Positions 11,881-21,654 of a DNA stretch of 64,000 nt are shown piece by piece. A program made the translations under genes and the position numbers. The stretch lies in the NCBI GenBank assembly GCA_977006965.1, contig OZ345376.1, positions 1,984,001 to 2,048,000 on the forward strand, given 5' to 3'. Source of the stretch: Phymatolithon calcareum. Its lineage: Eukaryota; Rhodophyta; Florideophyceae; Hapalidiales. The first letter of the stretch is position 1. Each line of letters starts with the position of its first letter. The notes under the pieces are model-generated. The model worked only from the letters and a program-made list of their open reading frames with translations. It searched no databases and was not told the DNA's origin.

Positions 11881-11886
11881 TTTATT
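11881..11886 (-). terminator. poly(A) signal of the 89-residue gene, unit 1
   Basis: TTTATT on the plus strand is AATAAA on the minus strand, a few bases after the stop of the second frame of the 89-residue gene. Intact in units 1 and 2, mutated in unit 3. Confidence 0.6.
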
Positions 11887-11990
11887 TTCATTTCTTGATT
11901 TCCTCTACTACCCTCGACTTCATTCTCACGTTTTCCACAACTAATCGGCTCACACGCAGAATCCGCTTACTCAGAAAGTGTCTCAATTCT

Positions 11991-12259
11991 TCAACGCCCT
12001 CTCCTTTTCTCATACTTTTCGACGCGGTCCAAAAGCTTCACTGAAGACCTGATATATCCGACAGGATTTCCGGTGCATGCCAATTCTGCGCCGCTCCATC
12101 CATATTCAAACGCCGCAGCTCGGAGTTTGCCTTCCTCTCGATCGGTACTGAACTCTTTAATGGCAACACTTGTTCCTTTCTTGGCCCCGTACGTGACTCC
12201 AGCAGCGACAGCAGCCTTCGATGCAAGGCTCGCCAAATGGTAATGGTAATGGGATCCAT
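11991..12259 (-). pseudogene. 89-residue basic/hydrophobic protein gene, unit 1 copy, frameshifted
   Basis: Copy of the intact frame at 37245-37514. The start MDPITIT is kept at 12259, but one A is missing near 12236 (GCCAAATGG against GCCAAAATGG in units 2 and 3), so codon 9 onward is out of frame. The remainder, from ASLASKAAVAAGV to VEKYEKRRGR, is open. The upstream TATA-like box and downstream AATAAA are both retained, so inactivation may be recent. No family was recognised. Confidence 0.55.
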
Positions 12260-12387
12260 GTCTTGCTTAGGGTGGAGAAAGTGATGTCGGAGGTGTGTCG
12301 ATAGGCGCTAGATCTCGTTGAAGAATGCAGCCTCTTGCTCGGAACAACGAAGAGTCTTGGACAGCAAGCATTGGGACCGACTGTTAT

Positions 12388-12402
12388 TTATTTATATGAG
12401 TT
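12388..12402 (-). promoter_or_regulatory. TATA-like box of the 89-residue gene, unit 1
   Basis: On the minus strand CATATAAATAAATAAC lies about 130 nt upstream of the ATG. The same motif occurs at the same distance in unit 2; in unit 3 it is eroded. Confidence 0.45.
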
Positions 12403-12724
12403 TGGCTATTCAGATTCTACTCGGATTCTACTAAATAGATTGGTTTAGTGGACTTTGGACTTCTGTTCTTACGCTCTCTGGAGCGTATAGAACACAGCGA
12501 ACAGCAATGGCAATTATGAGACGCAGTGCTATTTCCATAAAACTCGTGTCAGAGAGCCGCGTTGCAGGCTAGAAAATGAGCTGTGCTTTCAGAAATTTGC
12601 CGCCAAAACATTTGACCATGGTCCTCAAATTTTATATAAACATCACCGCAAAAGAACGTTCTTGCAGTAGTAATTAAAATAGCATCACAAAAAGAAACCG
12701 TTCAAAAACCCAACAAGCATTCCA

Positions 12725-12931
12725 CTACTGTACTATAGCGCATAAAACGTGCAACGGGTCGTGTTTGGTCGGTGCATCGTTATCTACATCACTGGCACGC
12801 CGTACAGTACAACTTCTAAAAAGGCAACATGATGTTGCCTTCTTGGAAGTTTGTGGAATGAACTTCGAATCAGCTGATGCAGCAGCACTTGGGCTACTAG
12901 TGTCAGGTGAGGAAGTTGACGCGCTTTCCAA
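12725..12931 (-). CDS. short Ser/Ala-rich frame, unit 1 copy (doubtful gene)
   Basis: 68-residue frame beginning MESASTSSPDTSSPSAAAS and ending VLCAIVQ. Unit 2 has the same frame at 37980-38186 with a single residue change; unit 3 (58713-58919) is frameshifted by a small deletion. No domain, signal peptide or promoter could be seen. It may be an exon of something larger or a chance frame in duplicated DNA. Confidence 0.25.
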   Translation of the reverse strand: MESASTSSPDTSSPSAAASADSKFIPQTSKKATSCCLFRSCTVRRASDVDNDAPTKHDPLHVLCAIVQ

Positions 12932-12953
12932 GTCAACTATTTGACGCTATCAT

Positions 12954-12992
12954 AAAAAACAAAACGTTCATTAAATGAACGTTTTGTTTTTT
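12954..12992. repeat. perfect 19-bp hairpin, unit 1
   Basis: The arms AAAAAACAAAACGTTCATT and their exact reverse complement flank one A. Present unchanged at 38209-38247 in unit 2 and broken in unit 3. It lies between the divergent minus-strand genes and the secreted-protein gene, so it could be a two-way transcription end, an insulating palindrome, or the footprint of a foldback element. Confidence 0.8.
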
Positions 12993-13065
12993 CAAACGTA
13001 CAGTAAAAAATTACCAATTACTTGAGTAGCAACTGTTCAATGAGCAACACGATTGTACGCACATG

Positions 13066-13359
13066 TTAAAATGTCAACTGCATGAGACCTATGATATGTA
13101 TGTTCGCAATGTACCTGCGAAGGCATCTCATCGGTATTGTTTGACATTTGCAGAAAACCACAGCTGTATCAGATTTTTGTGCAGCGATGTTCAAATACTT
13201 CAGCAGTCCACCAACGACTTTTTCTGCAATAACAGTCAACGCTTGGAATGCACTAAAGTTTAACTGTCTCATACAATACGTCCCATTTGCACTGGCGTGG
13301 GCATAAATTGTTGGAATCTCTCTACATTTTTGGTATGATAGCGTGTCCAACCTAGCCAA
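13066..13359 (-). CDS. conserved 97-residue frame, unit 1 (doubtful gene)
   Basis: Open frame with Cys and His residues (YQKCREIP, FCKCQTIPMRCLRRY). Unit 2 (39478-39771) keeps it with one residue difference. In unit 3 a segment of about 62 bp near 59150-59215 breaks it. No domain was recognised. It lies in the long promoter-proximal region of the plus-strand secreted-protein gene, so it may be only a chance antisense frame. Confidence 0.2.
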   Translation of the reverse strand: MARLDTLSYQKCREIPTIYAHASANGTYCMRQLNFSAFQALTVIAEKVVGGLLKYLNIAAQKSDTAVVFCKCQTIPMRCLRRYIANIHIIGLMQLTF

Positions 13360-13615
13360 TCAAATGCACCCTTGTTTTGCCTAACAATTTGAAAAATTGC
13401 ACCAGTGCATAAAAGATGAGATTGAATATTTGAAAAATTGTGATTACCATTAAATTTTTATGGCATAATTTTATATTATAATAGATGACACTGCGCCCCC
13501 TTCATGTTCATTGCTGTTCACAGCGCTCAACGAAACTGCCCATTCAGATCTTTTTCGTCTGCCGACTTGACTTGAAGATGCACCTTCAGTACAGGCGTTG
13601 CATCTCTATCCTTTG

Positions 13616-13623
13616 TATATAAG
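13616..13623 (+). promoter_or_regulatory. TATA box of secreted-protein gene, unit 1
   Basis: TATATAAG 36 nt before the ATG at 13659, at a plausible core-promoter distance for a very short leader. Identical in all three units (40028-40035, 59626-59633). Confidence 0.65.
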
Positions 13624-13658
13624 CAGCTGGATGGCCTCAGACCTACAGCACGGAGACA

Positions 13659-14405
13659 ATGCACTACGTCTTTCACTTGTCTTTCGTCTTCATTCGCCTG
13701 ATTCTAACTCTTCACTTCCATTCTGCTGCCATCAACAGCACCATCTTAGGACACATTTCTGAGATCCTCTCCACTTCAAACACTCAAGACGACATGGTGT
13801 GCCATGTTCAAGTAGCCGAAGACAGTAATTCAAACCTTTTGCATGTATGTGCAGATTCGCGCAACGGAAAGTCTGGTACTCCGTTCCCGTTCGTGCAAAC
13901 CGCAGATGGCTGCCAGTCAGCCTCTACCGGCGTCCGCTACCTCAAAGGAAATGTGCGCCACAGGTATACCGGCACTTTCAACGGAACCAAGGAGGAATAC
14001 ATACAGGCTGTGCACAAGAACAGATACGCATCGAGCAACAAACAAATTCTGCAGAGAAGCGGGATGTTCTATTTAAAGGAGGGATTTGGGGCTGTTTGGA
14101 CAGTTGCCAAATTAACATCTGCGGTCATGAACGTGGTGCAGACTGCACATCTCTGGCAGGAATTCGCCCAAGATGGAATCATTTCTCAAGAAGAGTGGGT
14201 GAGAATGGGATTTGAGCTTATTGAGCGCCCTTTTGCCAATTGCAGAGATATCTACAATGCGGCCGCCGATCCAAATAATGATATTCTAGGCGAAGCTGAA
14301 ACGGGTGGACTTAGAGATGAACTTGCAAACAATGGCATTGACGCTGTTCAAGAATTCGGTTCAGGCTTCTTGGAAATCGTTTCGGAACTTTTCTCGTTTT
14401 TTTAG
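13659..14405 (+). CDS. predicted secreted 248-residue protein, unit 1 copy
   Basis: Intact single-exon gene with a TATA box upstream and AATAAA at 14471. The N terminus (MHYVFHLSFVFIRLILTL..) is hydrophobic with a likely signal-peptide cleavage after about residue 23 (HSAA). The mature part has Cys residues near positions 47, 60, 80 and 198, an N-glycosylation-like NGT in RYTGTFNGTKEEYI, a hydrophobic stretch FGAVWTVAKLTSAVMNVV and an acidic C-terminal third (DPNNDILGEAETGGL) ending LFSFF. I recognise no family. It differs from the unit 2 copy at only about five bases (three amino-acid changes), and unit 3 is frameshifted. A secreted effector or envelope-type role is possible but is inference only. 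Confidence 0.75.
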   Translation: MHYVFHLSFVFIRLILTLHFHSAAINSTILGHISEILSTSNTQDDMVCHVQVAEDSNSNLLHVCADSRNGKSGTPFPFVQTADGCQSASTGVRYLKGNVRHRYTGTFNGTKEEYIQAVHKNRYASSNKQILQRSGMFYLKEGFGAVWTVAKLTSAVMNVVQTAHLWQEFAQDGIISQEEWVRMGFELIERPFANCRDIYNAAADPNNDILGEAETGGLRDELANNGIDAVQEFGSGFLEIVSELFSFF

Positions 14406-14470
14406 ATCGATTGCTTTCAGATATCACTTAATGAATTGTTCAGTTCAAGGTAAAGAGAGGTGCAGTCTAC

Positions 14471-14476
14471 AATAAA
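14471..14476 (+). terminator. poly(A) signal of secreted-protein gene, unit 1
   Basis: AATAAA 66 nt after the stop codon; also present at 40883-40888 in unit 2, changed to CATAAA in unit 3. Confidence 0.6.
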
Positions 14477-15041
14477 TACCTCATGTGTAGATGCTTTATT
14501 CGTTCTTCGATCTTGTGCTCAGTTGAAATTTTAGTTCCACGTTAGACAATGAGAAGGTGGACATGGTCGTCGTCGAATTGTCAGCTGGAGTGTAGCGTGA
14601 TTCGATATCGAGGTTGAACACTCTGAGGGTGGATATGTAGTTGTGAGAATTCACGCTCGAGATTTGCCCAAGGCGCTGCAGAATCTGTCATCTTGGCGAT
14701 GGCAGTTCGAGTTTCATTTTTAAGGCGGCTGTGATCCACTGGACAAAGAGTAAAGATAAAATTTTGACAGTGGTTGGAGAACCAGTGTGAATGCACTCCA
14801 CGTGAGGCCACTGATAAAGCGATGAAAATCATAGGTGCCGAAAAATAAGTCGTATTTGAATATATTCGAATAAATATTTATATTTATTTACTTCAAGCGA
14901 GATGAGGCATGAATTATTTATTTACACCATCGCAATGAAGCATTTATTTTTTCATACGAATCCGGAATAATTCGAGGATATTTCTGCTAGTAATTCTTGG
15001 TGAACATTGACTGAAAACGAATATTCTGCAAGTAGACACTA

Positions 15042-15117
15042 GACTACTCCAGACTCAAAATGATTCATCTGTTGTTCTCTAGTAGACTACTCCAGACTCA
15101 AAATGATTCATCTGTTT
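15042..15117. repeat. 41-bp tandem duplication upstream of the hAT-2 gene
   Basis: TAGACTACTCCAGACTCAAA followed by ATGATTCATCTGTT occurs twice in a row in the 5' untranslated part of hAT-2, about 40 bp apart. Confidence 0.75.
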
Positions 15118-15128
15118 TTCTCTTCGCG

Positions 15129-15137
15129 TATATAAAG
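15129..15137 (+). promoter_or_regulatory. TATA box of hAT-2 transposase
   Basis: TATATAAAG 71 nt upstream of the ATG at 15208, just after the short tandem duplication. Confidence 0.6.
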
Positions 15138-15207
15138 AAAGCATTCTAGACTACATGCAGACACGAGCACGTTATGTTCTGAACCGATCCTATTTCAGAC
15201 GCTCGCC

Positions 15208-16755
15208 ATGTCATCAAGTGCAGGGGATCAACGCATGCCACTCGGTAAACGGGTGAGAGAATCTTTCTTTACGCCGGTTGAGAATGAAGAACATGTATGG
15301 CGTTGCATTTGCGGTGTTACAAGGAAGCAATCCGGGACCGGGTATCAGAACCTGAAATCGCATGTGCAAGACAAGAACCCTGATATGTTCAAAGAACTAT
15401 TGGAAGTCTCTGAGTCAAATACTGCGTTCCTCACTAACCAATCACTCGACATTGGAAGTAAGGTATCCTATTTCTACAAGCCGAAAGTCGTCAGTATGCA
15501 CGGCTGGATAGACCTGGTCACTTCTTGTCTACTACCATTCTCAATTGTAGAAGCACGTGCCTACCGGGCAAATATGAAGCATTTACCAATCTCAAAGGAA
15601 TCTTTGTCGAAGTATATGGACCTTCTGACGAGGCGTGTCGAAGTGAAAATACGAAAAATGTTACCGAACAAGTTTGCAGTAGCGTTTGACGGTTGGAGCG
15701 AAGGAGACACACACTATGTTGCAATATGTGGTTCTATACCAGCAAAGAACGAGTTAGGCTACCAGACGCTGCTACTGGGTTTCTCCCCATTCGAAGATGA
15801 GCTAAGTCAGGATGCTGATCACCACAAAGCGTTTTTGGGGTACGTGCTACAACTATTCGGGAAGTCGTACGACAATGTGGTAGCTCTACTAGGTGACAAC
15901 TGCTCCACTAACAGAGCGTTTGCCGGCAAGGCCCAGGTACCGTTGGTTGGATGCGCTTCACACCGATTTAACTTAGCTGTTCAAGACATCATCCGACCCA
16001 AGAAAGCAATTGTTGACAAAGTTAGTGCCCTGATGAAGAAGCTACGCAGTCCAATCGCTTCAGCTAAGCTCAGGAAACACACACACCTCCGTGCCAAGTG
16101 TAACAACGTGACTAGATGGAGTTCTACATACGAAATGCTGGCCAGGTATCAAAGAATCAAAGAATTCATTGGTGAGCTGGATGTAACGGGGATTGATGAG
16201 TTTGTCGCTACGTATCGTGAAGAGAAACAAACCGAGACGTTATGCAACCACCTATCGGATATGAACAGTGTGACTAATGCACTCCAACGAGATTCCATTA
16301 CACTATCTCAAGTTCGAGATCTCTTTGATGCTGTAATTACGAAATTTCCCCAAACGTCCGTTCGGTTGAATGCCGATGCCAGTATTGTCCGAGATAAGCA
16401 TTTCGAATCTGGCATAGTAAGTATACAAAGAGGTACTACCGGCACAATGTCAGAGGAAGAGAAAAGGGATACTGAAAGGCTGAAATTAGGTTCCAATGAG
16501 CAGACCCGCACTGCTTCAACTACTATGTCGTTCGCGGAGGAAGTGTTGAAAAAGAGGAACATTTGTTCGGAATACTGTGACCTTCGCTTTATTCTTCCTA
16601 CCACCAATATCGTCGAACGGTTTTTCTCTAAAGCCGGTCATGCTCTCGGATCTCGTAGAAAGCAATTGACTCCGGCGAACCTTGAAGTGCAGCTTTTCCT
16701 GCACATGAAATCGGGTCTTTGGAAAGTTCAAGATGTTAATGCCATCATGGATTAG
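15208..16755 (+). CDS. hAT family transposase (BED finger, RNase H-like, dimerisation domain)
   Basis: Intact 515-residue transposase that would cut and paste the surrounding element. Residues 12-52 form a BED-like zinc finger (W31, C33, C35, H52). The RNase H-like core has AFDGWSEG (D161) and LLGDNCSTNR (D230), followed by the conserved hAT block NVTRWSSTYEML (300-311). The C-terminal dimerisation region FILPTTNIVERFF (461-473) carries the third catalytic residue E470. There is no stop or frameshift, and the gene lies between perfect 13-bp inverted repeats. A shorter relative with the same BED finger is at 36276-36650. The length is slightly short for hAT proteins but all key parts are present. 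Confidence 0.93.
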   Translation: MSSSAGDQRMPLGKRVRESFFTPVENEEHVWRCICGVTRKQSGTGYQNLKSHVQDKNPDMFKELLEVSESNTAFLTNQSLDIGSKVSYFYKPKVVSMHGWIDLVTSCLLPFSIVEARAYRANMKHLPISKESLSKYMDLLTRRVEVKIRKMLPNKFAVAFDGWSEGDTHYVAICGSIPAKNELGYQTLLLGFSPFEDELSQDADHHKAFLGYVLQLFGKSYDNVVALLGDNCSTNRAFAGKAQVPLVGCASHRFNLAVQDIIRPKKAIVDKVSALMKKLRSPIASAKLRKHTHLRAKCNNVTRWSSTYEMLARYQRIKEFIGELDVTGIDEFVATYREEKQTETLCNHLSDMNSVTNALQRDSITLSQVRDLFDAVITKFPQTSVRLNADASIVRDKHFESGIVSIQRGTTGTMSEEEKRDTERLKLGSNEQTRTASTTMSFAEEVLKKRNICSEYCDLRFILPTTNIVERFFSKAGHALGSRRKQLTPANLEVQLFLHMKSGLWKVQDVNAIMD

Positions 16756-17643
16756 TTAGGACAGTTCAGCATGAACAAGAGTACGAGTACTGTTGTTGAC
16801 GGGTATACCAATAAACTCTCAATATTCTGTCCGAAAGAAAATAATTCATATTTATTTGCCACTTAGATGTCCGACGAATAATTTATTCAGCCGCGTAATT
16901 GTCCTTCAGTATTTATTTCATGTCATTTCTACACAAGATAATCTTTTAAAAAAATTATTCGGCACCTATGATGAAAATTAGCAATCGAATCTGCAGAAGG
17001 ATTATTCTTCAAGTATGTTTTTGGGACATATGCCCAGCACAGTCATGATAGAATGCGAGTTCTGTGCCGACTAGAACTACCAGCCATGAGGAAAAGACAC
17101 CAAACAGAAAGGTTTTCTGCGAGTCTAGTGAGAAAAAAGAAGCACTTCGATGAGGCAGATGAGTATTCTGGGAGAGATGAAGACATTAAGGAGGCAACCA
17201 AGGACATAGAGTGCCTCAGGAAATATGAAGATCTGCAGCAAGCTCTCGATAAAGCGGAGGAGGGCTCAATCTCAAAGAAAGGGCGAGGAAAAGAAATAAT
17301 TGAGTTATGGGCAAGGGAAGAAGAGGGCAGATCGCTCGAGATACTAACTGATTCGAACAATCTACCGGTTATTCTCCGCGTAAGAGAAAGGTCGACACGG
17401 TTCCGATGCTTACGGCTGATATTCAAAAGAGCACCTCTTTAGAGAAAATCAGTACTAGGTGCATACTTTGATTTCACGGCCGTGATTGAGCTGGTCGAGC
17501 TCCAACGCATTCTATCTTCATCCAAGATTAGCCCTGAAATTGAATATGAATGTAAGCGAATCTCTCAGCGATCAGCACTTAGACATCTTTTCTTTTTGTT
17601 TCAACCTGGACAATCAGCATATTGGCGGTACAAAGCTTCTGAG

Positions 17644-18005
17644 TGTTACGCACTGCATATCGCGCGTCATCCGAAACCAACCAAAGTGGTCCCCAATTTG
17701 GTATCTCTCGCAAGCTGGATGCAATCCCGCGCGCATTCTCGCGCCGGTCATCCCGATTCAGCAACAACTGCGCGTCGGCACAGATTCCGCGCGCATTTGG
17801 TTCTCTCGCTTCCTCTTCTAGGCCTTCTGTTCCTGAGTTGCTGGAACACGCACTCCCGTCCAGACCAGAGACATAGATTGCGCGTCGTATCAGCATATAG
17901 CACGCCACAGTCGACCGATAGACAGAGGAAGACAATCATCAATACACTTATATTTCTTTCTTCAAAACCATTGTTGTTCTTCCTTTTTCGCATCGGCTGT
18001 TTAGC
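17644..18005 (+). mobile_element. solo LTR, unit 1 copy, 3'-truncated
   Basis: Same LTR as the complete copies at 42706-43106 and 61587-61986. It starts TGTTACGC after the target copy CTGAG (17639-17643) and is cut at 18005 by the LINE-A insertion, which removed its last part. G+C-rich with repeated CGCGCG motifs. No internal retrotransposon region remains, so the family that made it cannot be named. Confidence 0.75.
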
Positions 18006-19780
18006 AGAAGGCCCTATTGGTACCTATTCACAAGAAGGGACCACACCACGAACCTGAAAATTATCGCCCAATATCCCTGCTCAGTCATGCAAGGAAAGTT
18101 ATTGAAACGGCAATAGATAGTATGCTTCGCGGGGTTTACTCCAACCACTGGTTCCAACTCGGGTTCCAAAAAGGGAAAAGTACAGAACTCGCAATCCTAA
18201 GAGCCACGGAACTATTGAAAGGCCAACAAAGGTGCGTAGCAGTACTGGACCTCAAGGCAGCATACGACACTGTCCCAAGAAAACATCTAGTGACCAGAAT
18301 GAGACAGGTACTGCCACCAAAGCTATGCGCTATGACGGAAGCATTCTTGACACCGTCCTGGGTGTCAACCATCGGAGATACTGATAAGAACTGGTGTCTA
18401 GTGGACAGAGGAGTACCACAGGGGTCCCCACTCAGTCCAAGTCTTTACAACATCTTCATGGACTAGTTTGCGGAACGCATGGGAGAAGTGCCCAGAGAAT
18501 GGGCCGACGTTCCTTCAATACTCTTCGCAGACGACGTAATTCTTCTAGCGAAATCACCTTCCGCTCTGCAGGGATTGCTAGACAAAGCCACTCAATGGGC
18601 CCAAGAACGAGGGATGACATGGAACACGAAACAAGGAAAAAGCGAGATACTTGAATCGGATGAGACAGCGGGCGTGACATTCCAGCTGGCTAATAAGGCC
18701 CTCGCACATGTCGCGGAAGTCACCTACCTCGGAGTATCCCTAGGACCAGAGGGGGTCACAGATACACTGATGTTGCAACGTCTCAAGAAGGCTAGGATCG
18801 CTCTGTACGAGCTCCGTGCACTAGGGGTATTCAAGAAGGGAATTGGCATACATAAATGCATCCAAGTATACAAGGCATTAATCTAGCCACGCGGGGAGTA
18901 CGCTATGCACTTAACACCGTGGACAGAAAATGTCCAGAGCGCGGTCAAGGAAGTGGAACAAACGTTTTTCAGACAAGTCTTCGGGCCACTGGCACGAGGA
19001 AAGACGGATAGACTTCGCCTAATATGCCGAATCCAAGCTGCTTCCCATCGACGGGAAATACTAGCTTTCAAGATGCTGAGAAGGACCATAGCGAAGAAAG
19101 AAAAGTTTCTGATGCAACCACCAGAGAGAAGGAATTCAGAAGAGCTTCAAGCCACAAGTAACGACATCACATCGATGGAAACCAGAGAACCGTTTGATGA
19201 AGCGATGAAGCACATAATAGAGAACCAATCTGCAGAAGAACTCCGATCAGCATTCCTGAAAAAGGAAGGAGAGAGCCTGGAGTCGAAGAGAAAGAGGAAA
19301 ATTCCGTACGACAAGACAAGAGAACTCCCTGCAATACTCAAATTTCCACAACTGAAACACAGGCAACTGGCGGTTCAGTACGCTTTTGGAAGATTTCCCC
19401 AAGTGTCTACCACACTGATGGCAGATAGATTCGGAAACAAAGTCAGACAGCACATGGAGACCCTGAATCGCAACTTGTCGGTCTATGAACTCAAGGAAGA
19501 CGACAGAGCGGCAACTGAGAAGGCATTAGATGACCTTTTGCTCTTCAGCAAAAGCATCATCGAGAGTATGCAGCATGAAGAAGACCTGTACTGAAAGAAG
19601 AAGCGGCGCCTCGAAACTGTTACGAAGAGCAATCAAAACAGCCGAACACATGCTAGGGTCCCAGATAGAATGCCAGACATAAGAGTAGAGCCGCCCTAGC
19701 GAGGGCAGCACCTGAGGAAGCCCTGCCCGTATATTCGTATGACTCCGGGGCTTTAAAAAAAATTGCAATAGAAAAAAAAA
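18006..19780 (+). mobile_element. LINE-A: 5'-truncated non-LTR retrotransposon with target deletion
   Basis: Comparison with unit 2 shows foreign DNA between GGCTGTTTAGC (ends 18005) and AGTACTTTGAAGAACAGG (from 19781). The right end is A-rich (CTTTAAAAAAAATTGCAATAG then ten A). 143 bp present in unit 2 (43068-43210) are missing here, and no target duplication is found, so the insertion came with a deletion. Encodes the RT domain to the C terminus; the endonuclease part is absent because of 5' truncation. Confidence 0.88.
18011..19594 (+). pseudogene. LINE-A ORF2-type protein: reverse transcriptase and C-terminal domain
   Basis: A single frame runs from 18011 to 19594, interrupted only by two in-frame TAG codons (18464-18466 and 18884-18886). 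It has the RT motifs of LINEs in order: NYRPISLLS, GFQKGKSTELAI, AVLDLKAAYDTVPRKHL (catalytic Asp), GVPQGSPLSPSLYNIF, ILFADDVILLA (catalytic DD), NTKQGKSEIL and TYLGVSL. The C-terminal region contains RGEYAMHLTP, LESKRKRKIPYD and LAVQYAFGRFP, shared with the LINE-B copy at 52535-53140. Both stops fall where Gln (CAG) is plausible, so single C-to-T changes may have caused them. Apart from the stops the frame is undamaged, which suggests a fairly recent copy. Confidence 0.9.
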
Positions 19781-20455
19781 AGTACTTTGAAGAACAGGTT
19801 AAGATCATGTTTTATTTTTTCCTGCTTGCTCTCTCTTATCCTATGTTCTTCCATTCAGCTCTTTGTTACGCGGGTCTTGAAACGTGCTCGAAAACTTAAT
19901 TGTCTCGTGAAAAACTTGCCTTGCTTACTGCTTGACCGACAGAAAAATTCGATGCTCTCGTATGCAGCTATTATAAGCACTGAAATTAATATCGGGTCCA
20001 TACTTTGTGCTGATTAACGACGACGTTGTTTGTTGGAGTGTCCTTGAGTGGTTCCCGACCTTTCGGTTATGGTGACAAGAGTTGATTGTAGAAGGTGTTG
20101 TGAGTCGGTTTCGACTGTGGTTGCAGTTTAGTTGCGGTTCAGGTACAGCTGATGTTGTTGTGTTGGTTGGAGATGATGATCAATGCGCTTTCGACTCTCC
20201 GTACTTGTCCAAAGCGAAGTATCTATGGACGGAAGGGTTGGGAATGGTTCAGGAAGGAGCATTGCTGGATCTATACGTAACGACAATGGGCGCAGAGCTG
20301 TAAATCCATTCTCATTATTGGCACCTGTCTGAGTCCATACCACCTGGGTGTGCACTATTCACAAAAATCGTCATTGTGAACTGTTGGAAAAACGGAATGA
20401 AGAGGAGTCGCAAGATATGGCACAGGTGGTGCATTCCGAACGTTGACTGTTATTG
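19781..20455. repeat. long inverted repeat, left arm, unit 1
   Basis: The reverse complement of 19781-20455 is found at 21835-23795 (interrupted there by pogo-1). Shared marks are CTTTGAAGAACAGGTTA / CTGTTCTTCAAAG at the outer end and GGTGGTGCATTCCGAACG / CGCTCGGAATGCACCACC at the inner end. Open frames inside it mirror one another and are not called genes. Confidence 0.85.
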
Positions 20456-20639
20456 CAGAAAAAAACCATTGCTGGACTCTTGTGATACGCAGTGTAGTAT
20501 CATACAGTACACATTACGCTGCAGTATCATTTCACATACCGTGGACTAATCAAATATCTGATTCTCACCCAGTGCCAGTGAGATACCTTTGAAGAGTGAG
20601 TCAAAGGTAGAAGCATATATATTTCATAGTTCTCATGTT

Positions 20640-20990
20640 TTAACAGTTATCAAAATTAACTGCCTAACGTTGCATTCATACTGTATCATGAGGTGCTTCG
20701 CATGCAAAAAGTGAACCAATAGTTACAATAACATTGGCAAAGTCGATATAATAGCGTCAAAAAATGAAGCATGCACAAATGCAACAAGCCCACTGTGGAC
20801 TGTATGGAATATGTCACATGTTGATAACAGTTATCAAAAATTAACTGCCTAACGTTGCATTCATACTGTTTCATGATGTGCATGGTATGCAAAAAGTGAA
20901 GCAATCCTGACAATAACAATGGCAAAGGCGATGTCATAGCGTCAAAAAATGAAATATGCACTTATGCAACAAGCAGTTCCGCTCCCACTG
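20640..20990. repeat. tandem duplication of ~185-bp unit (spacer of inverted repeat), unit 1
   Basis: TAACAGTTATCAAAATTAAC, followed by TGCCTAACGTTGCATTCATA, occurs at about 20642 and again at about 20825, with matching downstream text to AAAAAATGAA..TATGCA. The same doublet is present in unit 2 (44093-44410) and unit 3 (63338-63660), so the duplication predates the unit array. A minus-strand frame (20686-20961) stays open in all three copies but resembles no known protein. Confidence 0.8.
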
Positions 20991-21145
20991 TGTATGGATT
21001 ATGCCACTGTACTAAACTTGTCCGCCAGATACTATTGTTGTCGTCGATCAAATTCCATACTCTCCTGCGCACTTTTGGCACTGTCATGCAACTTCCGAGA
21101 AGAAACTAATGCGGAGATTGTAGTATCAGCTTCAGAGCAGACGAG

Positions 21146-21572
21146 GCCAATGACTGCGGCTGAAAAGCCCTGAATGAAAGGAAAGGGAACGCGGCTAAAC
21201 AGCAGATGGGAAAAGGAATAACAAGAATCATCCTTGGCTGTGAAGAAAGAATGGTTAGTGTATTGATCGTGTCACCCTCTGTCTATCGGTCGATTGCGGC
21301 GTGCTATCTACTGATACGACGCGCAATCTATGCCTCTGGTCTGGGCGCGAGTGCGTGTTCATGCAACTCAGGAACAGAGGGCATGGACGAAGAGGGCATG
21401 AGAGAACAAAATGCGTGCGGAATATGTGTCGGCGCGCAGTTGTTGCTGACCGGCGCGAGAATGCGCGAGGGATTGCATCCAGCCTGCGAGTGATGCCAAA
21501 TTGGGGATCTCTTTTGGTTGGAGCTGGTTTTGGATGACGCGCGATGTGGAGCGATTGGCGTTCGTATAGTAC
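21146..21572 (-). mobile_element. LTR-like repeat, inverted relative of the solo LTR, unit 1
   Basis: In reverse orientation this resembles the solo LTR at 42706-43106 over most of its length (GCGCGCAGTTGTTGCTGA, GATTGCATCCAGCCTGCGAG, CGATTGCGGCGTGCTAT). It begins near CTGCGGCTGAAAAGCC and may end at CGTATAGTACA. The outer 20 bases differ from the other LTR and I could not confirm a target duplication. Copies lie at 44601-45025 and from 63855. Confidence 0.6.
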
Positions 21573-21654
21573 AGTAGAAGAAGAGGAAGTTGCCGCGTTT
21601 TCAAGTCCTCTTTCCAGGACCTCACGTTTTCAAAAAAAGGAACATCTGTGGATT

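Larger units (their letters stand above)
14830..16970. mobile_element. hAT-2: complete hAT transposon with intact transposase
   Basis: Bounded by an exact 8-bp target duplication ATGAAAAT (14822-14829 and 16971-16978). Empty sites are seen twice, at 41233-41240 and 60833-60840, where ATGAAAAT is followed directly by TAGCAATCG. The terminal inverted repeat is CATAGGTGCCGAA (13 bp, perfect at both ends), giving an element of 2141 bp. The subterminal regions are rich in AATATTTATTTA-type motifs. One uninterrupted transposase gene and its TATA box are inside. This looks like a young, potentially autonomous copy. Confidence 0.97.
14784..17577 (+). pseudogene. LINE lineage D relic, split by hAT-2
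   Basis: Begins in codons for ALHV.PLIKR just before the hAT at 14830 and resumes at 16979 with AIESAEGLFFKYVFG-like coding. Then 17053-17577 is nearly open: MRVLCRLELPAMRKRHQ, KYEDLQQALDKAEEG, RSTRFRCLRLIFKRAPL, a TAG stop at 17440, then KSVLGAYF and ISPEIEYECKRI. It is the C-terminal (post-RT) region of the LINE represented intact at 47165-48101. Homologous relics in units 2 and 3 lie at 41196-41880 and 60797-61560. Confidence 0.8.

Noticed and set aside
12953-12993. Bacterial-type rho-independent terminator
   Set aside because: The stem is A/T-rich with a one-base loop, and the context is eukaryotic; it is described only as a palindrome.
13843-14215. Alternative-frame ORFs inside the secreted-protein gene
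   Set aside because: They are shadows of the main frame, which alone has the signal peptide, TATA spacing and poly(A) context.
18464-18886. Possible reassignment of TAG to Gln, suggested by two in-frame TAGs in LINE-A
   Set aside because: TAG ends the secreted-protein and hAT transposase genes. Where LINE-D copies have TAG, their relatives have Tyr (TAT) or Trp (TGG), so the stops are ordinary mutations.
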